A stretch of DNA of 64,000 bases from Senimuribacter sp049852125 (GTDB lineage Bacteria; Bacillota; Clostridia; Peptostreptococcales; Anaerovoracaceae), in assembly GCF_049852125.1 (NCBI RefSeq), contig NZ_CP187532.1, positions 1,860,001-1,924,000 on the forward strand, given 5' to 3'. Position numbers and translations under genes: made by a program. Shown in pieces: positions 43,001 to 52,263 of this stretch (positions are counted from its first letter, which is position 1; each line of letters opens with the position of its first letter). A model generated the notes under the pieces. The model did not search any database. It worked only from the letters and a program-made list of their open reading frames with translations, and had not been told where the DNA came from.

Positions 43001-45498
43001 TTATTTACATCAGGAAAAACTTCAACATCAAATCTGGCTATATAATCAGTATCTCCTATGCGAATATCTGTTTCAAAATAATCAAATCTAACGGTTTTCT
43101 TTTGTTTACTGCCATGTGGTATGTACTCCCCGCTTCCTACATATTTTCCGTTAGACACGATTTCATCAAGTCTTCCTAATAAAGCCAAATTTTCCTTTTC
43201 TGCTTTTGAACTTACAATCTTTCCGACAATATTTTTGTTAATCTTTACATTATAAGCTTTTCCTGCGAATTGTACGTTCTTAACAGGAACAACTCGACTT
43301 TGTCCAAAACTCTCTTTTAACTGCTTCTTTAATTCAGCTTTTTCAAGATGTGTTGTCAGATACTCAATATCCGATATTTCTTTATTGCTTACATTTGGAA
43401 CTGAATACGCCTTTGAAGAAGCACTCGAAGTTGTAGGAACTTCACCTTTATATGGGTTTTTAATTGTTGTAACTTTGCCTACTTTGTTGATTTTTTCTGC
43501 TGAATCGGGTATACTGCTATTGGGAGTCAAATCGTCAGCCGCGTCTAGGGCGTGTGAGCGAGGGGCAGAAGCTATAGATTCTGCATCTAGCAGCCGACCT
43601 CCCTTTTTTGTTTCATCAACATTTTTTTCGATATACGCAGTTACGATATTTAAAGTTTTATTGTTATTATCCGGTACTGCTGCATTTTTATTTCCATTGA
43701 CATTTTCAGCATTTTTGTATATACTAAATATAGGGTCAGATGATGTAGCGTCCCCAGACAATTGGAGTTTGGAAGTTACGGCATCATTCAGACCTGTTTT
43801 TTTATTCTCGTATAATACTTTACCTTCTTTTCGTGCACGTTCCATGAATGAATCGAAGCCATCTTTCCCATACATACTTGCGATTTCATCTGCAACACTT
43901 AATTGCCCATTTTTATTGAGGTGCAAAGCTACCAAAACAGGATTATTATTTGTGTCAATAATATTTGTAATAATAACTTTGCTATTAGGTTGTGTGAAAG
44001 AATCCAAAATTGCAACTGGGTCAGAAATTTGTTTAGGAAGTTGCTCTAACGCTTCAAATCCTAAATTGTGTCCATTTTTCAACCCTAAATACTTCGTAGG
44101 ATAAGCTATCTTTCGCACATTCTTAGACGGCATTGTGATTTTGCTGCTTTTTGCTCCGTACTTTTTCAGAATTGCTGGCGTGTCGGAAACTTTGAGCGGC
44201 AATCTTTCGTTATATTCACCCGTCATCACTCTTGATACCTGATTCATAAAACTGTCAGTATTCGCTTTTAGTTTTGCCCGCTTTGCTTCATTGAAAGACT
44301 TTGGCAGTGGTGCTTGTTTCCTCACGTTTGCTCTTGGTTCTGGAAGTGTGGCTTTCACAGCGTTATCGTATGCATGCTGCTTCTTTTCCAGTTTAAGACC
44401 TGCCTGCTTAAATTCTCTTTCAGCAGCTGCCAGCTTCTTCTGGCGCATTTCGTTTAGCTTTGCAAGATTCTCTGTTCTTTTCGCAGATTTAGACTGCAAA
44501 GACTTTTGCGCCTTGGACAGCTTATTCTGTGCCGCAGCATATTCATTCTGCGCCATATCCACAGCCTTTTTAGACTTATTTAGTGCATTTTTCTGGCGTT
44601 CCTGTGCAAAGTCCATGTAGGTTTTGTCCACTTTGAACGTTTTTTCGCTGCCATTAACAAGACGTGTAGTCTTTTTCTTGCCAGAACCCTTTTTCAGAGC
44701 CTTTAAAGCGGTAGGTGCAACTTCAATTATTCCTCCTGTTGCAAAGTCCATAGCTGCGCTTTTCGCCATGTATTCTTTCCACTCTTTAGAGCCTACTTCT
44801 AACCCCTCTGCGCGCGCAGCATTACTGTTTAAAGCAGTTCCCATCGTAGCATCAGCTATCGCCCCTTTAGTCAAACCTTTTGCAACTTTTCCAGCCTGCT
44901 TCCTTGCTTCATGTTCTATAGCTTTCTTTGTCGCATTTTGACCGGCTTTTGTTAATGACTTACGGGCAGCAGTCTGAAATGCTTTCTTTTTCGCAAGATT
45001 TGCAATAATCTTTTGACCAGCTTTCGTACCGACTATCTTCGCTGCGCCCTTTCCAATTATTTTCGATGCTGCTCCATATGGAATAGCATATGCTCCTATC
45101 GTGCCACCAACCTTTGACCATTTATACATGCCATCTTCTTTTAGCTCCGGCATGTCTTTTTCAATTTGAGCCTGTCCGATAGGTAGTAACGTGGTAGTAA
45201 GACCTACAGTCGCACCAGCAATCGCTTTGTCAATCTTATCCAGACCTTTATAGCCTTTCGCATACTTTTTGTAAACTGCACTTTGTTTCGCCTTTTGGTT
45301 CATAACCTTGCTGGAATCAACATGATAGTTCTTCGAACTTACACCTCCATATCTGGCGCTCAAATAATTCATATTGTTGACTGCGATTTCAGATTTACTT
45401 TTCTTGGGTTTTGGAAGCGTTGCTTTCTTTTTACTATCTTTAATATCTTGCTTAATTCGTTTTATCGCCTTTTTCTTCTCTTTTTCAAAATCTATCAT
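40024..45498 (-). CDS. Giant polyvalent virion protein (MuF-C, LPD3-like and LPD38-like modules)
   Basis: 1824 residues, the largest gene of the window. Lysine-rich coiled N-terminus (1-400), a MuF C-terminal-like domain (about 430-580: LPLKVSDTPAILKKYG, ITMPSKNVRKI, VALHLNKNGQLSVADEIASMYG), an LPD3-like barrel (about 735-845), a helical region, then a large polyvalent-type segment (about 1100-1500) with ANPKTHIRNILGN and hydrophobic helices. The LPD3-like module is flanked by a repeated SIPDSA.KIN linker. Such proteins are carried in the virion and delivered with the DNA in tailed phages lacking long tails; peptidoglycan or host-directed activities are possible but none is proven here. First of the candidate ejection proteins. 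Confidence 0.8.
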   Translation of the reverse strand: MIDFEKEKKKAIKRIKQDIKDSKKKATLPKPKKSKSEIAVNNMNYLSARYGGVSSKNYHVDSSKVMNQKAKQSAVYKKYAKGYKGLDKIDKAIAGATVGLTTTLLPIGQAQIEKDMPELKEDGMYKWSKVGGTIGAYAIPYGAASKIIGKGAAKIVGTKAGQKIIANLAKKKAFQTAARKSLTKAGQNATKKAIEHEARKQAGKVAKGLTKGAIADATMGTALNSNAARAEGLEVGSKEWKEYMAKSAAMDFATGGIIEVAPTALKALKKGSGKKKTTRLVNGSEKTFKVDKTYMDFAQERQKNALNKSKKAVDMAQNEYAAAQNKLSKAQKSLQSKSAKRTENLAKLNEMRQKKLAAAEREFKQAGLKLEKKQHAYDNAVKATLPEPRANVRKQAPLPKSFNEAKRAKLKANTDSFMNQVSRVMTGEYNERLPLKVSDTPAILKKYGAKSSKITMPSKNVRKIAYPTKYLGLKNGHNLGFEALEQLPKQISDPVAILDSFTQPNSKVIITNIIDTNNNPVLVALHLNKNGQLSVADEIASMYGKDGFDSFMERARKEGKVLYENKKTGLNDAVTSKLQLSGDATSSDPIFSIYKNAENVNGNKNAAVPDNNNKTLNIVTAYIEKNVDETKKGGRLLDAESIASAPRSHALDAADDLTPNSSIPDSAEKINKVGKVTTIKNPYKGEVPTTSSASSKAYSVPNVSNKEISDIEYLTTHLEKAELKKQLKESFGQSRVVPVKNVQFAGKAYNVKINKNIVGKIVSSKAEKENLALLGRLDEIVSNGKYVGSGEYIPHGSKQKKTVRFDYFETDIRIGDTDYIARFDVEVFPDVNNYKAHEVKEINLEPKTGADIGPEPTAAVSGKGFSSNSIPDSAAKINDEFVASPYRDLGADTYKHSTKDLNAKRYGTDNGVPNATPYGETSQAAKTLYNSDIMDEASKSRLQKDISEGLHAKYTFSNKRAVDNAVRSVAEDINKARNTFDSIMEEGKIATSADIAKGYALADEYIKRGDYESLSSVLADISAMESEAGRTLQAMRIFNQTSPNARVVRIQKQIQALERSRGVSIKIPAERFEDLLNAADNESAMKIQKQIMRDVWNQIPATWTEKANAWRYMCMLANPKTHIRNILGNALFVPVKGMRNIIATGLEKAFVKGERTKAILTHSDKSLIDAGKVDFTEVKDFIMGNSRYIEGVRDPDAKVFNNRVLEWMRRKSGDLLEKEDEVFMGFAYERSYAQYLKSHGIDTIENAGEDILRKAREYATNEALNSTYRDASELADFFSKMKKYANTPLDQVPGETRSAQIINKTASMAVDATIPFTKTPINIMRRGWDYSPGGLIQGMGKILKAGGDNAKLIEGIAKVSSGLTGTGIVGLGLYMGMHDMAQGSLDTMSKEGKYATQNGEQEYSIRIGDYTYSMDWAAPISMPFFIGVELGNSLEKDGFEFVSVLSSMKGITDPIFNLSMLSSLNNVLDTAFSNNSALGVLENVAESYAGQYIPTFLGQIAKTISPEKRTTISTAENTDQKKIETFINRMENKIPFLADTNEPYVDLWGRTEKKNGSGDYLKAVFDNFISPGTLKSTQKSSVDTELYNLGDRLGEMDDIVPGTTGKQEYNKKFEGTTYHMSEHDLTLYKKAKGQYSQQGLQELFATRKYQNMSDDEKKKAIKKVYDAAKDRATMEFLMGNGISKEKYKVAQMGKHQKKAYEKSGMDIDRFETLYKARDNYVDSDGSVTKTMKLIAGGAENYKEANAVFGGELSDHAYRNAKNLYYLGLKPKEIRKIAKGADTNKNKHYSTDELVAYLETTSYSRYEKAYIFQALANWNAHNPYA

Positions 45499-45509
45499 AG
45501 TCTATACCC

Positions 45510-46730
45510 TTACATTCTAAGCATTTCTTTGGCTTGCGCCTCTGTAATTTTCCCTGATTTAAGTAACTTTTCTACAGTATCATAAAGAGCCGATGTCATA
45601 GGTACTTTACCATCAGCTATAGCATCAAATACTGATGGGTAGGATTTAGTTCCCGTTTCTTTGTCTTTCTTGCCTTTTTCTTTACCGTCACCTAGATTTG
45701 GCAAAGTGTTTGAACCACCGGAACTGCCGCCAGAGGAATTACCCTTATTTACCGTTTTTTTTTGCATACCTGTTGGAACTGGCATAAGTTGTCCATTTAC
45801 AGATTTCCAACCAACAGTATAACCGGCGTTTATCAAATTCGTTCCTACTGTCACAGCTTCGTTGAATGCATCAATTGCCGCCTTATTCGCTGCGTCTGCT
45901 TCTTCCTTTGCTTTTGCCTCTTTATTTCTATCTGATATGGTAGTATTGACAGTATGCAGTCTTCCGGTATTAGGATCAGTGTATTCAGTAATATTCAGTC
46001 CAAGGTTTCTATTTAAATTTGCTTTGTTCTCAACCATCCTATTTCTAAAGTCTAATTGCTGTGCCTCTTTCTTTCCTGCGTAGTAATCAGATAATTCCTG
46101 TGCATAATTAGCCCTATTTGCCATATTTTCTGCGTACGCAGATGCAAGTGACGCATTTAATACGCTATCAATATCATTCATTCCTGTAATCATATTTTGC
46201 CGTGCATTCGCAATATCGGAATTTCGATAAAACTCATTATTAGCAAGATTTGAACCGTACGCGGCTTGCAATTTTAAATTTGCAGATTCTGAAGCACCAC
46301 CACTTACACCATATTGTGATAATTGCTCTGGCAATGCCTTTTGTCCCTGTCTATAATTTATGTATGCTGTGTTTGCACTCCTATCATAGTTTGTATTGAT
46401 ATTTTTAGAGTTCTCATCATACATCCTCTGATAATACTGTTTCTGTTTTTCTGCGTTTTCTTTTGACTGTTGTGCATAAGCCTCATAATTACTTTGCCAC
46501 AGGGCATCATTTTCTGCCCGACGGCTGTCATATTCCTGATCAAGCCTTAAAAGTTCCTGTTCATTTTCGGTCTTAATTCTATCTGTAGTTTTTTCATATT
46601 GTCTGTACGCTTTATTTTCATTTCTGTTTTTCTTGGTCTGTTTTTTTTGCGATTTTATCGCTGCAGACGTTGTATTGTAAACATTACCTTTAGATTTGAT
46701 GCTCTTTCCCATCATTTTTCCTGTAGCCAT
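45510..46730 (-). CDS. Candidate internal virion/ejection protein
   Basis: 406 residues, Gln/Asn/Ala/Tyr-rich coiled coil (NEQELLRLDQEYDSRRAENDA, RMYDENSKNINTNYDRSANT), then a glycine-serine linker (about 330-345) and a short helical C-terminus. It occupies the place between tail proteins and the giant polyvalent protein where P22-like phages encode ejection proteins. No enzymatic motif. Confidence 0.65.
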   Translation of the reverse strand: MATGKMMGKSIKSKGNVYNTTSAAIKSQKKQTKKNRNENKAYRQYEKTTDRIKTENEQELLRLDQEYDSRRAENDALWQSNYEAYAQQSKENAEKQKQYYQRMYDENSKNINTNYDRSANTAYINYRQGQKALPEQLSQYGVSGGASESANLKLQAAYGSNLANNEFYRNSDIANARQNMITGMNDIDSVLNASLASAYAENMANRANYAQELSDYYAGKKEAQQLDFRNRMVENKANLNRNLGLNITEYTDPNTGRLHTVNTTISDRNKEAKAKEEADAANKAAIDAFNEAVTVGTNLINAGYTVGWKSVNGQLMPVPTGMQKKTVNKGNSSGGSSGGSNTLPNLGDGKEKGKKDKETGTKSYPSVFDAIADGKVPMTSALYDTVEKLLKSGKITEAQAKEMLRM

Positions 46731-46743
46731 TTTATACCTCCAA

Positions 46744-46767
46744 TAAAAAAAGTCCTCCGGACTTTTT
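46744..46767 (-). terminator. Terminator inside the late operon
   Basis: Minus-strand AAAAAGTCC-GGA-GGACTTTTT then TTATT: a short intrinsic terminator between the propeller gene and the ejection genes. It would reduce transcription of the downstream 406- and 1824-residue genes unless antitermination acts or a promoter lies near 46730-46826. Confidence 0.75.
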
Positions 46768-46826
46768 ACAGATTTTATTTAGTTATCCAACTATAATTGC
46801 TCGCCATTTCTATATACGCTCTTATT

Positions 46827-47948
46827 TTATATAGAAGGCTGCAATCCTTCTGAATAAAATATACCTGAAGATGTACACAAAACCCACATACCATTAGCAT
46901 AAAGCACATCATTACAGGCGGAATTGAAGTCAATATAGGTCCATGTTTCTGCGTCCTTAGAGTAAGCTAGGCCTCCATATGGCGTATTATCTAAGCCAAT
47001 CCACGTTCCATTATTGTAATAAAATTTTCCATATGTTTCTTTGTTAGAACACTTAACCCATGATACTCCATTCGTTGAATTATAAATCCCGGGATAGACG
47101 GCGTTAGTACTTCCTGCAACAAATATACCATTAGCATAGTAAAAGCTTTTAGGATAAAATTGATTTATTGGTATATCACAAGGAAGCCAATTTTCTCCTT
47201 CGGCTGAATAACACATGTCATTATCTGTAAGGCCATAGTATGTTCCATTGATATAGTCAACTTTTTCAAAACTAATAGCCCCGACTTTATTTCCAACTCT
47301 CCAATTACTACTACCAGAAACTGAATAATATGGCATGTTTTTGCTTGTACTCCATGAAACCCATTTACCATTTGCACAAAAAACACCGTTAAATGTTGTA
47401 TCATCAAAAAGTTTTGTCCACGAATATCCATCTGTAGAATAATAAAGTCCATTGCTATATCTAGGAGCAATCATCCATAAACCATCGCTGTAATATATAT
47501 CTTTAAAATTTATCCCTGTTAATTTTGAAGATGTGCTCCAAGACATTCCATCTAATGATACATATAAAGAATCATCAGAAATAGCAAACATTCTATCCTT
47601 ACCATAGACAATTTTATTAAAATAAGGAATATCTAATTTGGTTTTGTTCCAATTTTTCCCATCACTAGAATAATATATCCCAGAAGCATTACTCTTGTTG
47701 CTGCTAACAATCCATATTCCTTTTATATAATAAATACTAAAAAAAGTTCCTTCATTTATATTGCTCAATGACCATGAATATCCATCTTCAGAATAGTAAA
47801 TACCGTTATCGCTTGCACAGACCCAAATACCATTATCATTATGTACAGCATTCGCACCAGTTGTCATCAAACTCTTAGTCCACTCAGTTCCATTAGGTGC
47901 GCATTTATTATTTTGACTGCCATATCCGGCATTTCTTACGCTAATCAT
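46827..47948 (-). CDS. Beta-propeller tail protein, candidate receptor-binding protein
   Basis: 373 residues built from about ten repeats of YYS.DG.SW (for example YYSEDGYSW, YYSSDGKNW, YYSTDGYSW) alternating with YANGIW/Y.NG.W strands, as in Asp-box/BNR-like propellers. Its ATG overlaps the fibre gene stop by 4 bases. A likely carbohydrate- or surface-binding tip, inferred from repeats and position. Confidence 0.75.
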   Translation of the reverse strand: MISVRNAGYGSQNNKCAPNGTEWTKSLMTTGANAVHNDNGIWVCASDNGIYYSEDGYSWSLSNINEGTFFSIYYIKGIWIVSSNKSNASGIYYSSDGKNWNKTKLDIPYFNKIVYGKDRMFAISDDSLYVSLDGMSWSTSSKLTGINFKDIYYSDGLWMIAPRYSNGLYYSTDGYSWTKLFDDTTFNGVFCANGKWVSWSTSKNMPYYSVSGSSNWRVGNKVGAISFEKVDYINGTYYGLTDNDMCYSAEGENWLPCDIPINQFYPKSFYYANGIFVAGSTNAVYPGIYNSTNGVSWVKCSNKETYGKFYYNNGTWIGLDNTPYGGLAYSKDAETWTYIDFNSACNDVLYANGMWVLCTSSGIFYSEGLQPSI

Positions 47949-49843
47949 TTTGTTCTTACCTCCAGAATAATTGGAATATCTATTGCAGGGATTTCTCCAA
48001 ATGCTTTCAGTATATTACTTGATGAACTACCTATAATCCTCGCAGCATTCCACGCATCTATTTGCTCAGGCGTACATGTACTGTCTGGTTCTACTGATAG
48101 GTCATTGCTGGCCACTGGATAAGTATTTTCAAAAGAATACGTACTGTTCGAGGTGTCCCACGCCGCAGCAGATAGAACAGAAAGATTAATCGCAGATTTA
48201 TTGGCTTTACTGGCAAGCACTGTATTAGTATTTTCCGGTAAATTCCCCACCTTATTTTTATCTAATGTCGTATAATCATTAGCAGACAATCCTTTTCCTT
48301 TCTCTTTATCTACCTTACCACTCAACGCAGTATTGGTGTTTGCAGGAAGGTTTGCAACCTTGCTTTTCTCAGCTGTAGTATAATCATTTGTAGATAGTCC
48401 CTTCCCAGTCTCTTTATCTACCTTTTTTTCTAGAGCTGTTCGGGTATTCTCAGGCACATTCGAAAGCTTCTCTTTTTCTACTGTTGAGAAATGTAAATCA
48501 GAATCATCAGTATGTTGCTTTAATGCTACACTTGTAGCATAATCTCCACCTGCGATTCCCTGTGCCTCATCTCGTGCTTGTTCCGCTGCTTCTTTTGCCG
48601 CCTGTGCCGCTGAAGCAGATCCAGCAGCGGCATTTTTGCTATTCTCTGCCGCTGCCGCGCTATTTGCTGCATTAGTAGCAGAAGCATTCGCTGCACTCGC
48701 CTTTTGCGTAGCGATTGTAGCGTTTCCTGCTGCTGCTTCTTCGCTGTTTGCTGCATTGGTCGCAGAAATACCAGCTGCCGTGGCCTTTTCCGTTGCAGTT
48801 AAAGCCGCGGATTTCGCCGCATTCTCACTAACCTTTGCATCATTGGCTTTATTAGTTGCTACATCCGATGCATTCTGCGCAATACTTGCACTTTCAGCCG
48901 CTGCGGTTGCTCCATAAGCCGCCTGCTCCTTATAATACCTCGAGTTGTCTGTATCTTCACCGCTTCTGCTGTTCGTTCCGCCCACTGCGTAAGATTGTGA
49001 TTTTTTAGCGTAAGTGTCCGCATTATTTGCACTTTCACTCGCGTTAGCGGCACTTTCAATCGCATCCGTGGCCTTTTGTGCTGCCGCATTGGCACTTCCG
49101 GCCGCTCTACTCGCATATTGTCCAGCGTTGGTCTCGGACGCTGCGGCATTCGTTGCTGCTGTCTGTGCAGCATCTTTATATCCAATTAACGTAGCCTTAA
49201 GCGCAGAAGAAAGTAAATCATCACTTATACCCCCAGCTTTGATGTGTGCGCTTACTACTCCATTTTCTACTTTAACTTCTATTGTATCAGAACTTACAAA
49301 CTCCGTATCTGTGATAAAATCTGATAAAGATACTGGCTGTTGCGTACCGTCTGATGCAGTGAAAATAATGCTCTGTGTAGTTTTATCATATTTAAAACCT
49401 ACAAGAATCTTTTCCAACAACGTATCAATGGTGAAAGACGTTCCGTTCTGCCTTACAAACGTCCAAATACCCGTATCCGGATCAAGGGAGATCTCTTTTA
49501 GAGACATGTTCACAGTCTGCTTATCCGCTTTGTCTTCCAATTTGTCATCGATGCTACCTTTTGTATAAACATCATCAAGCATCGACTTAAACGTGTTTAA
49601 AATATCCTGAACCGTTGTGCCAGACATGCCATCGATCGGCGTAATATTGATACAGTCTGCACCACTGTCACCATCTGCTACAGACTGCAAAGCGTCAATA
49701 ATAGAGTTAAGCGCAACCGAAATCAATTCCGGGAACTTATCAAACACATGCTTATTCTCGGATACCGTTCCAGTAAGTCTTTGACCCGGTATTGATTTTA
49801 CATTATTTGCGCTCACCATCTGTTTTGTGATTTTCTCTAACAT
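47945..49843 (-). CDS. Tail fibre protein
   Basis: 632 residues. N-terminal part (1-210) with beta-structure that probably attaches to the virion; an Ala/Ser/Asn coiled-coil shaft (about 215-435) of AANSA-type heptads; three copies of a KVDKE.GKGLS.NDYT..EK motif (about 470-565) typical of phage fibres; and a short C-terminal head. Composition bias is strong at the DNA level. Confidence 0.8.
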   Translation of the reverse strand: MLEKITKQMVSANNVKSIPGQRLTGTVSENKHVFDKFPELISVALNSIIDALQSVADGDSGADCINITPIDGMSGTTVQDILNTFKSMLDDVYTKGSIDDKLEDKADKQTVNMSLKEISLDPDTGIWTFVRQNGTSFTIDTLLEKILVGFKYDKTTQSIIFTASDGTQQPVSLSDFITDTEFVSSDTIEVKVENGVVSAHIKAGGISDDLLSSALKATLIGYKDAAQTAATNAAASETNAGQYASRAAGSANAAAQKATDAIESAANASESANNADTYAKKSQSYAVGGTNSRSGEDTDNSRYYKEQAAYGATAAAESASIAQNASDVATNKANDAKVSENAAKSAALTATEKATAAGISATNAANSEEAAAGNATIATQKASAANASATNAANSAAAAENSKNAAAGSASAAQAAKEAAEQARDEAQGIAGGDYATSVALKQHTDDSDLHFSTVEKEKLSNVPENTRTALEKKVDKETGKGLSTNDYTTAEKSKVANLPANTNTALSGKVDKEKGKGLSANDYTTLDKNKVGNLPENTNTVLASKANKSAINLSVLSAAAWDTSNSTYSFENTYPVASNDLSVEPDSTCTPEQIDAWNAARIIGSSSSNILKAFGEIPAIDIPIILEVRTK

Positions 49844-49851
49844 AATCTACC

Positions 49852-51840
49852 TCACTTTGCAAAATTGCCTATGCTGTAGGTCTTTGTATATCCAATAATT
49901 CCAAACGGTTCATAGATGGTGTCATTTTCAAATATCACCTGTAACCGCTTATATTTCTTTACTTTTTTTCTCAGAAATGCATCCTGCGCAGAAGAATTAC
50001 TATTGAAAGTGAACCTACTAAAATCAATTACTTTCCAGTTGAAAATATCCATCTGCCATGTGCCAATTTCCATCGGAGGATTTCCGTCTTTAGAAAGAGA
50101 TATCGTAACAGAACTCCTATCATAAGGAAGTAATGTTAGAACATTTCCTTTTTTATTCAGTGTTTTGAAATACTGTGGGTATCCATCACTGTCAAGAGGT
50201 GTGCTCCATTTACAAGGAATTGGAACGCCACCAGTCATCAAAAGTTTTCCGTCATTGTCTACAATTTCTGTTCCATCATCGCAATATGCGGTAATGTCGT
50301 CAACATCTGTATTGAATTTGCATATCCTGCCGTCTTCTGTACCAAACCACAATTCATTGGCATAGGTAAAGAAACAAGTTGCTGGGACATTCTCCCAGTA
50401 GTATGCTTCATATACATAATCCGTATTTCTGCCTCGCTCACTGGACTTCTTACGTCCATCCAATACGTAAGCATGTCCATTTACAGACAGAATATAGTAC
50501 CGATTCCAGACCACCCCAACCGCATTTTCGAGATCAGCCTCCTTGCATAGTCTTTTATCTAGTAGCATGGAACGATTTCTTACAACCTTTTCCGCACTTA
50601 TATAGGTACCGGAAATCGCATAAATGCCCGTTCTTGCTAAAAATAACGGCTCGTCCACCAGTGTGGCAAAAGAATTTCCCGATATAGCACCAACACCCGC
50701 AATGGCAGGCGTAACAGAAAATACAGTCTGACCGTCAAACTGTACTCCCTCTATAAGATAAATGGTACTTTCTACGCTAATTTCATTTTTTATCGCTACA
50801 AGATACTGACCAACACGATGCAACCCTTTGATTTCTCCGTCATTACCTACTTTTAAATAGTTATCGTCAGGGAAATAGTCCGGCCTATTTACATCCGAGT
50901 AATACACTCTCGTACCACCAACTACACAAAAAAGCCTGTCAGCGGCAATATATCCGTGCGATTTTACAACCCCGGTCGAAAGAAGTTCTGCACGTTCCTT
51001 CTTATAAACTCCCCTCATAATGCCGTTTTCTAACGTGGCGTCAAAAGCTTCATAAGTAATCCTCACGTTGTCCTGACCAGTTACCACAGGCGGATGTGCA
51101 TCCGTAAATGTGATATACGGTGCACATACAGAAAAAGTCTTTGACGTACCATCAACATCAAGTCCTGTCACTGTTTCAGATTCCGGCAATATGTACGCTG
51201 TAGTTTCTGCAAAAACTCCATCAGAACCCTGAATTTCTACTTTTACGGATGATGTGATAATATACTTATATGCGTCCTCCTGTTGATCTTTCGCCGGAAC
51301 AAGATTGTACTGCTTGCTTGATGTGTCGCCAAGAAAAGATATTTTCCGTTTTGGCGTAAACAAGTTAATGCTTTCAAGAAAAGTCCCACCTGTTCCGTCA
51401 GGCTTTCTCGATATAATCGTCTCCGGTACATACGCGTCCATTAACACGTCCTTGAATGCTTCACCAATTTCATAAATGCCGCCAGCAAACACGTATACTT
51501 TCCCATTGAATTTTACAAGTTCCGCTTTTTCAATAGTTTTGTCAACAAGTTTTGTTACCGTATCATTTGCAATGCGATACACTCCTGCAGTCGTAATTGC
51601 ATACAGAAAATCTGAATCTATATAAAGTTTAATAATTTTCTCATTCTCACCAAGACTATACTTTGTTCTCCATCCTAGCCTTTTAACCGGATTTCCTCCG
51701 TTATTACTTGTCATATTAAGCGTATCCGGTGAACGCTTTGGATTGCATTCCGTGGAATCACAAGAAAAGTCTGCTCCCAATAGATCGTTATAATAAGTGT
51801 AATGTAAAACCGGAGGGTTCGGAATGTTCATCTTAGCCAA
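49852..51840 (-). CDS. P22 gp10-like tail hub / DNA stabilisation protein
   Basis: 662 residues. Begins with a DLLGADFSCDSTECNPKRSPDTLNM segment, then propeller-like strands with short Tyr/Trp-rich repeats (FLYAITTAGVYRIAN). This profile and the place after the small adaptor match the gp10 plug proteins of short-tailed phages, which close the portal tube. Start overlaps the upstream adaptor stop by 8 bases. Confidence 0.75.
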   Translation of the reverse strand: MAKMNIPNPPVLHYTYYNDLLGADFSCDSTECNPKRSPDTLNMTSNNGGNPVKRLGWRTKYSLGENEKIIKLYIDSDFLYAITTAGVYRIANDTVTKLVDKTIEKAELVKFNGKVYVFAGGIYEIGEAFKDVLMDAYVPETIISRKPDGTGGTFLESINLFTPKRKISFLGDTSSKQYNLVPAKDQQEDAYKYIITSSVKVEIQGSDGVFAETTAYILPESETVTGLDVDGTSKTFSVCAPYITFTDAHPPVVTGQDNVRITYEAFDATLENGIMRGVYKKERAELLSTGVVKSHGYIAADRLFCVVGGTRVYYSDVNRPDYFPDDNYLKVGNDGEIKGLHRVGQYLVAIKNEISVESTIYLIEGVQFDGQTVFSVTPAIAGVGAISGNSFATLVDEPLFLARTGIYAISGTYISAEKVVRNRSMLLDKRLCKEADLENAVGVVWNRYYILSVNGHAYVLDGRKKSSERGRNTDYVYEAYYWENVPATCFFTYANELWFGTEDGRICKFNTDVDDITAYCDDGTEIVDNDGKLLMTGGVPIPCKWSTPLDSDGYPQYFKTLNKKGNVLTLLPYDRSSVTISLSKDGNPPMEIGTWQMDIFNWKVIDFSRFTFNSNSSAQDAFLRKKVKKYKRLQVIFENDTIYEPFGIIGYTKTYSIGNFAK

Positions 51841-52216
51841 ACCTGTATCCTCCCGTAATTGTCATTTTTGTGCCATTCATTCTCTCAGCAAAAATCTGGT
51901 TGCACAAATCATCGTACTGATTGTAGTACATAACTGCTTTTCTCTCATCGTCATCAAGCCAAATATAATAGGCACTCAGAAGTGGAAGCAGCATTGTTAC
52001 TTTTGACGGAAGGTCGATTTCGGTATCATCATCTGATTCCAAATTCAGTTCAAATGGCGCAGGTTCTGCCCCTTCCAACCGACTTACCACAGTATTTTTT
52101 ATAATCTCTGTGGCACGATTCACCGCATTGATAACGAGTTCTTTATACTCGTCCATACTTGCATCTTCTTCAAACCCCATATCTCTTAATTTATCCTTCA
52201 GATCTCCAAATGTCAT
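51833..52216 (-). CDS. Head-tail adaptor, P22 gp4-like
   Basis: 127 residues, mostly helical (FGDLKDKLRDMGFEEDASMDEY, then LLPLLSAYYIWLDDDERKAVMYY). Gene order portal, scaffold, coat, adaptor, hub supports a portal-bound adaptor role. AGGAGGG precedes the ATG. Confidence 0.7.
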   Translation of the reverse strand: MTFGDLKDKLRDMGFEEDASMDEYKELVINAVNRATEIIKNTVVSRLEGAEPAPFELNLESDDDTEIDLPSKVTMLLPLLSAYYIWLDDDERKAVMYYNQYDDLCNQIFAERMNGTKMTITGGYRFG

Positions 52217-52263
52217 ACTGACCCTCCTTTTAAAAAGGGGCGGGACAATGCCCGCCCAAGTTC

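Noticed and set aside
48526..49185. Alternative minus-strand frames (Gln/Arg/Met-rich) within the fibre gene
   Set aside because: Products of the biased GCA/GCT-rich coiled-coil repeats; the 632-residue fibre frame explains the region.
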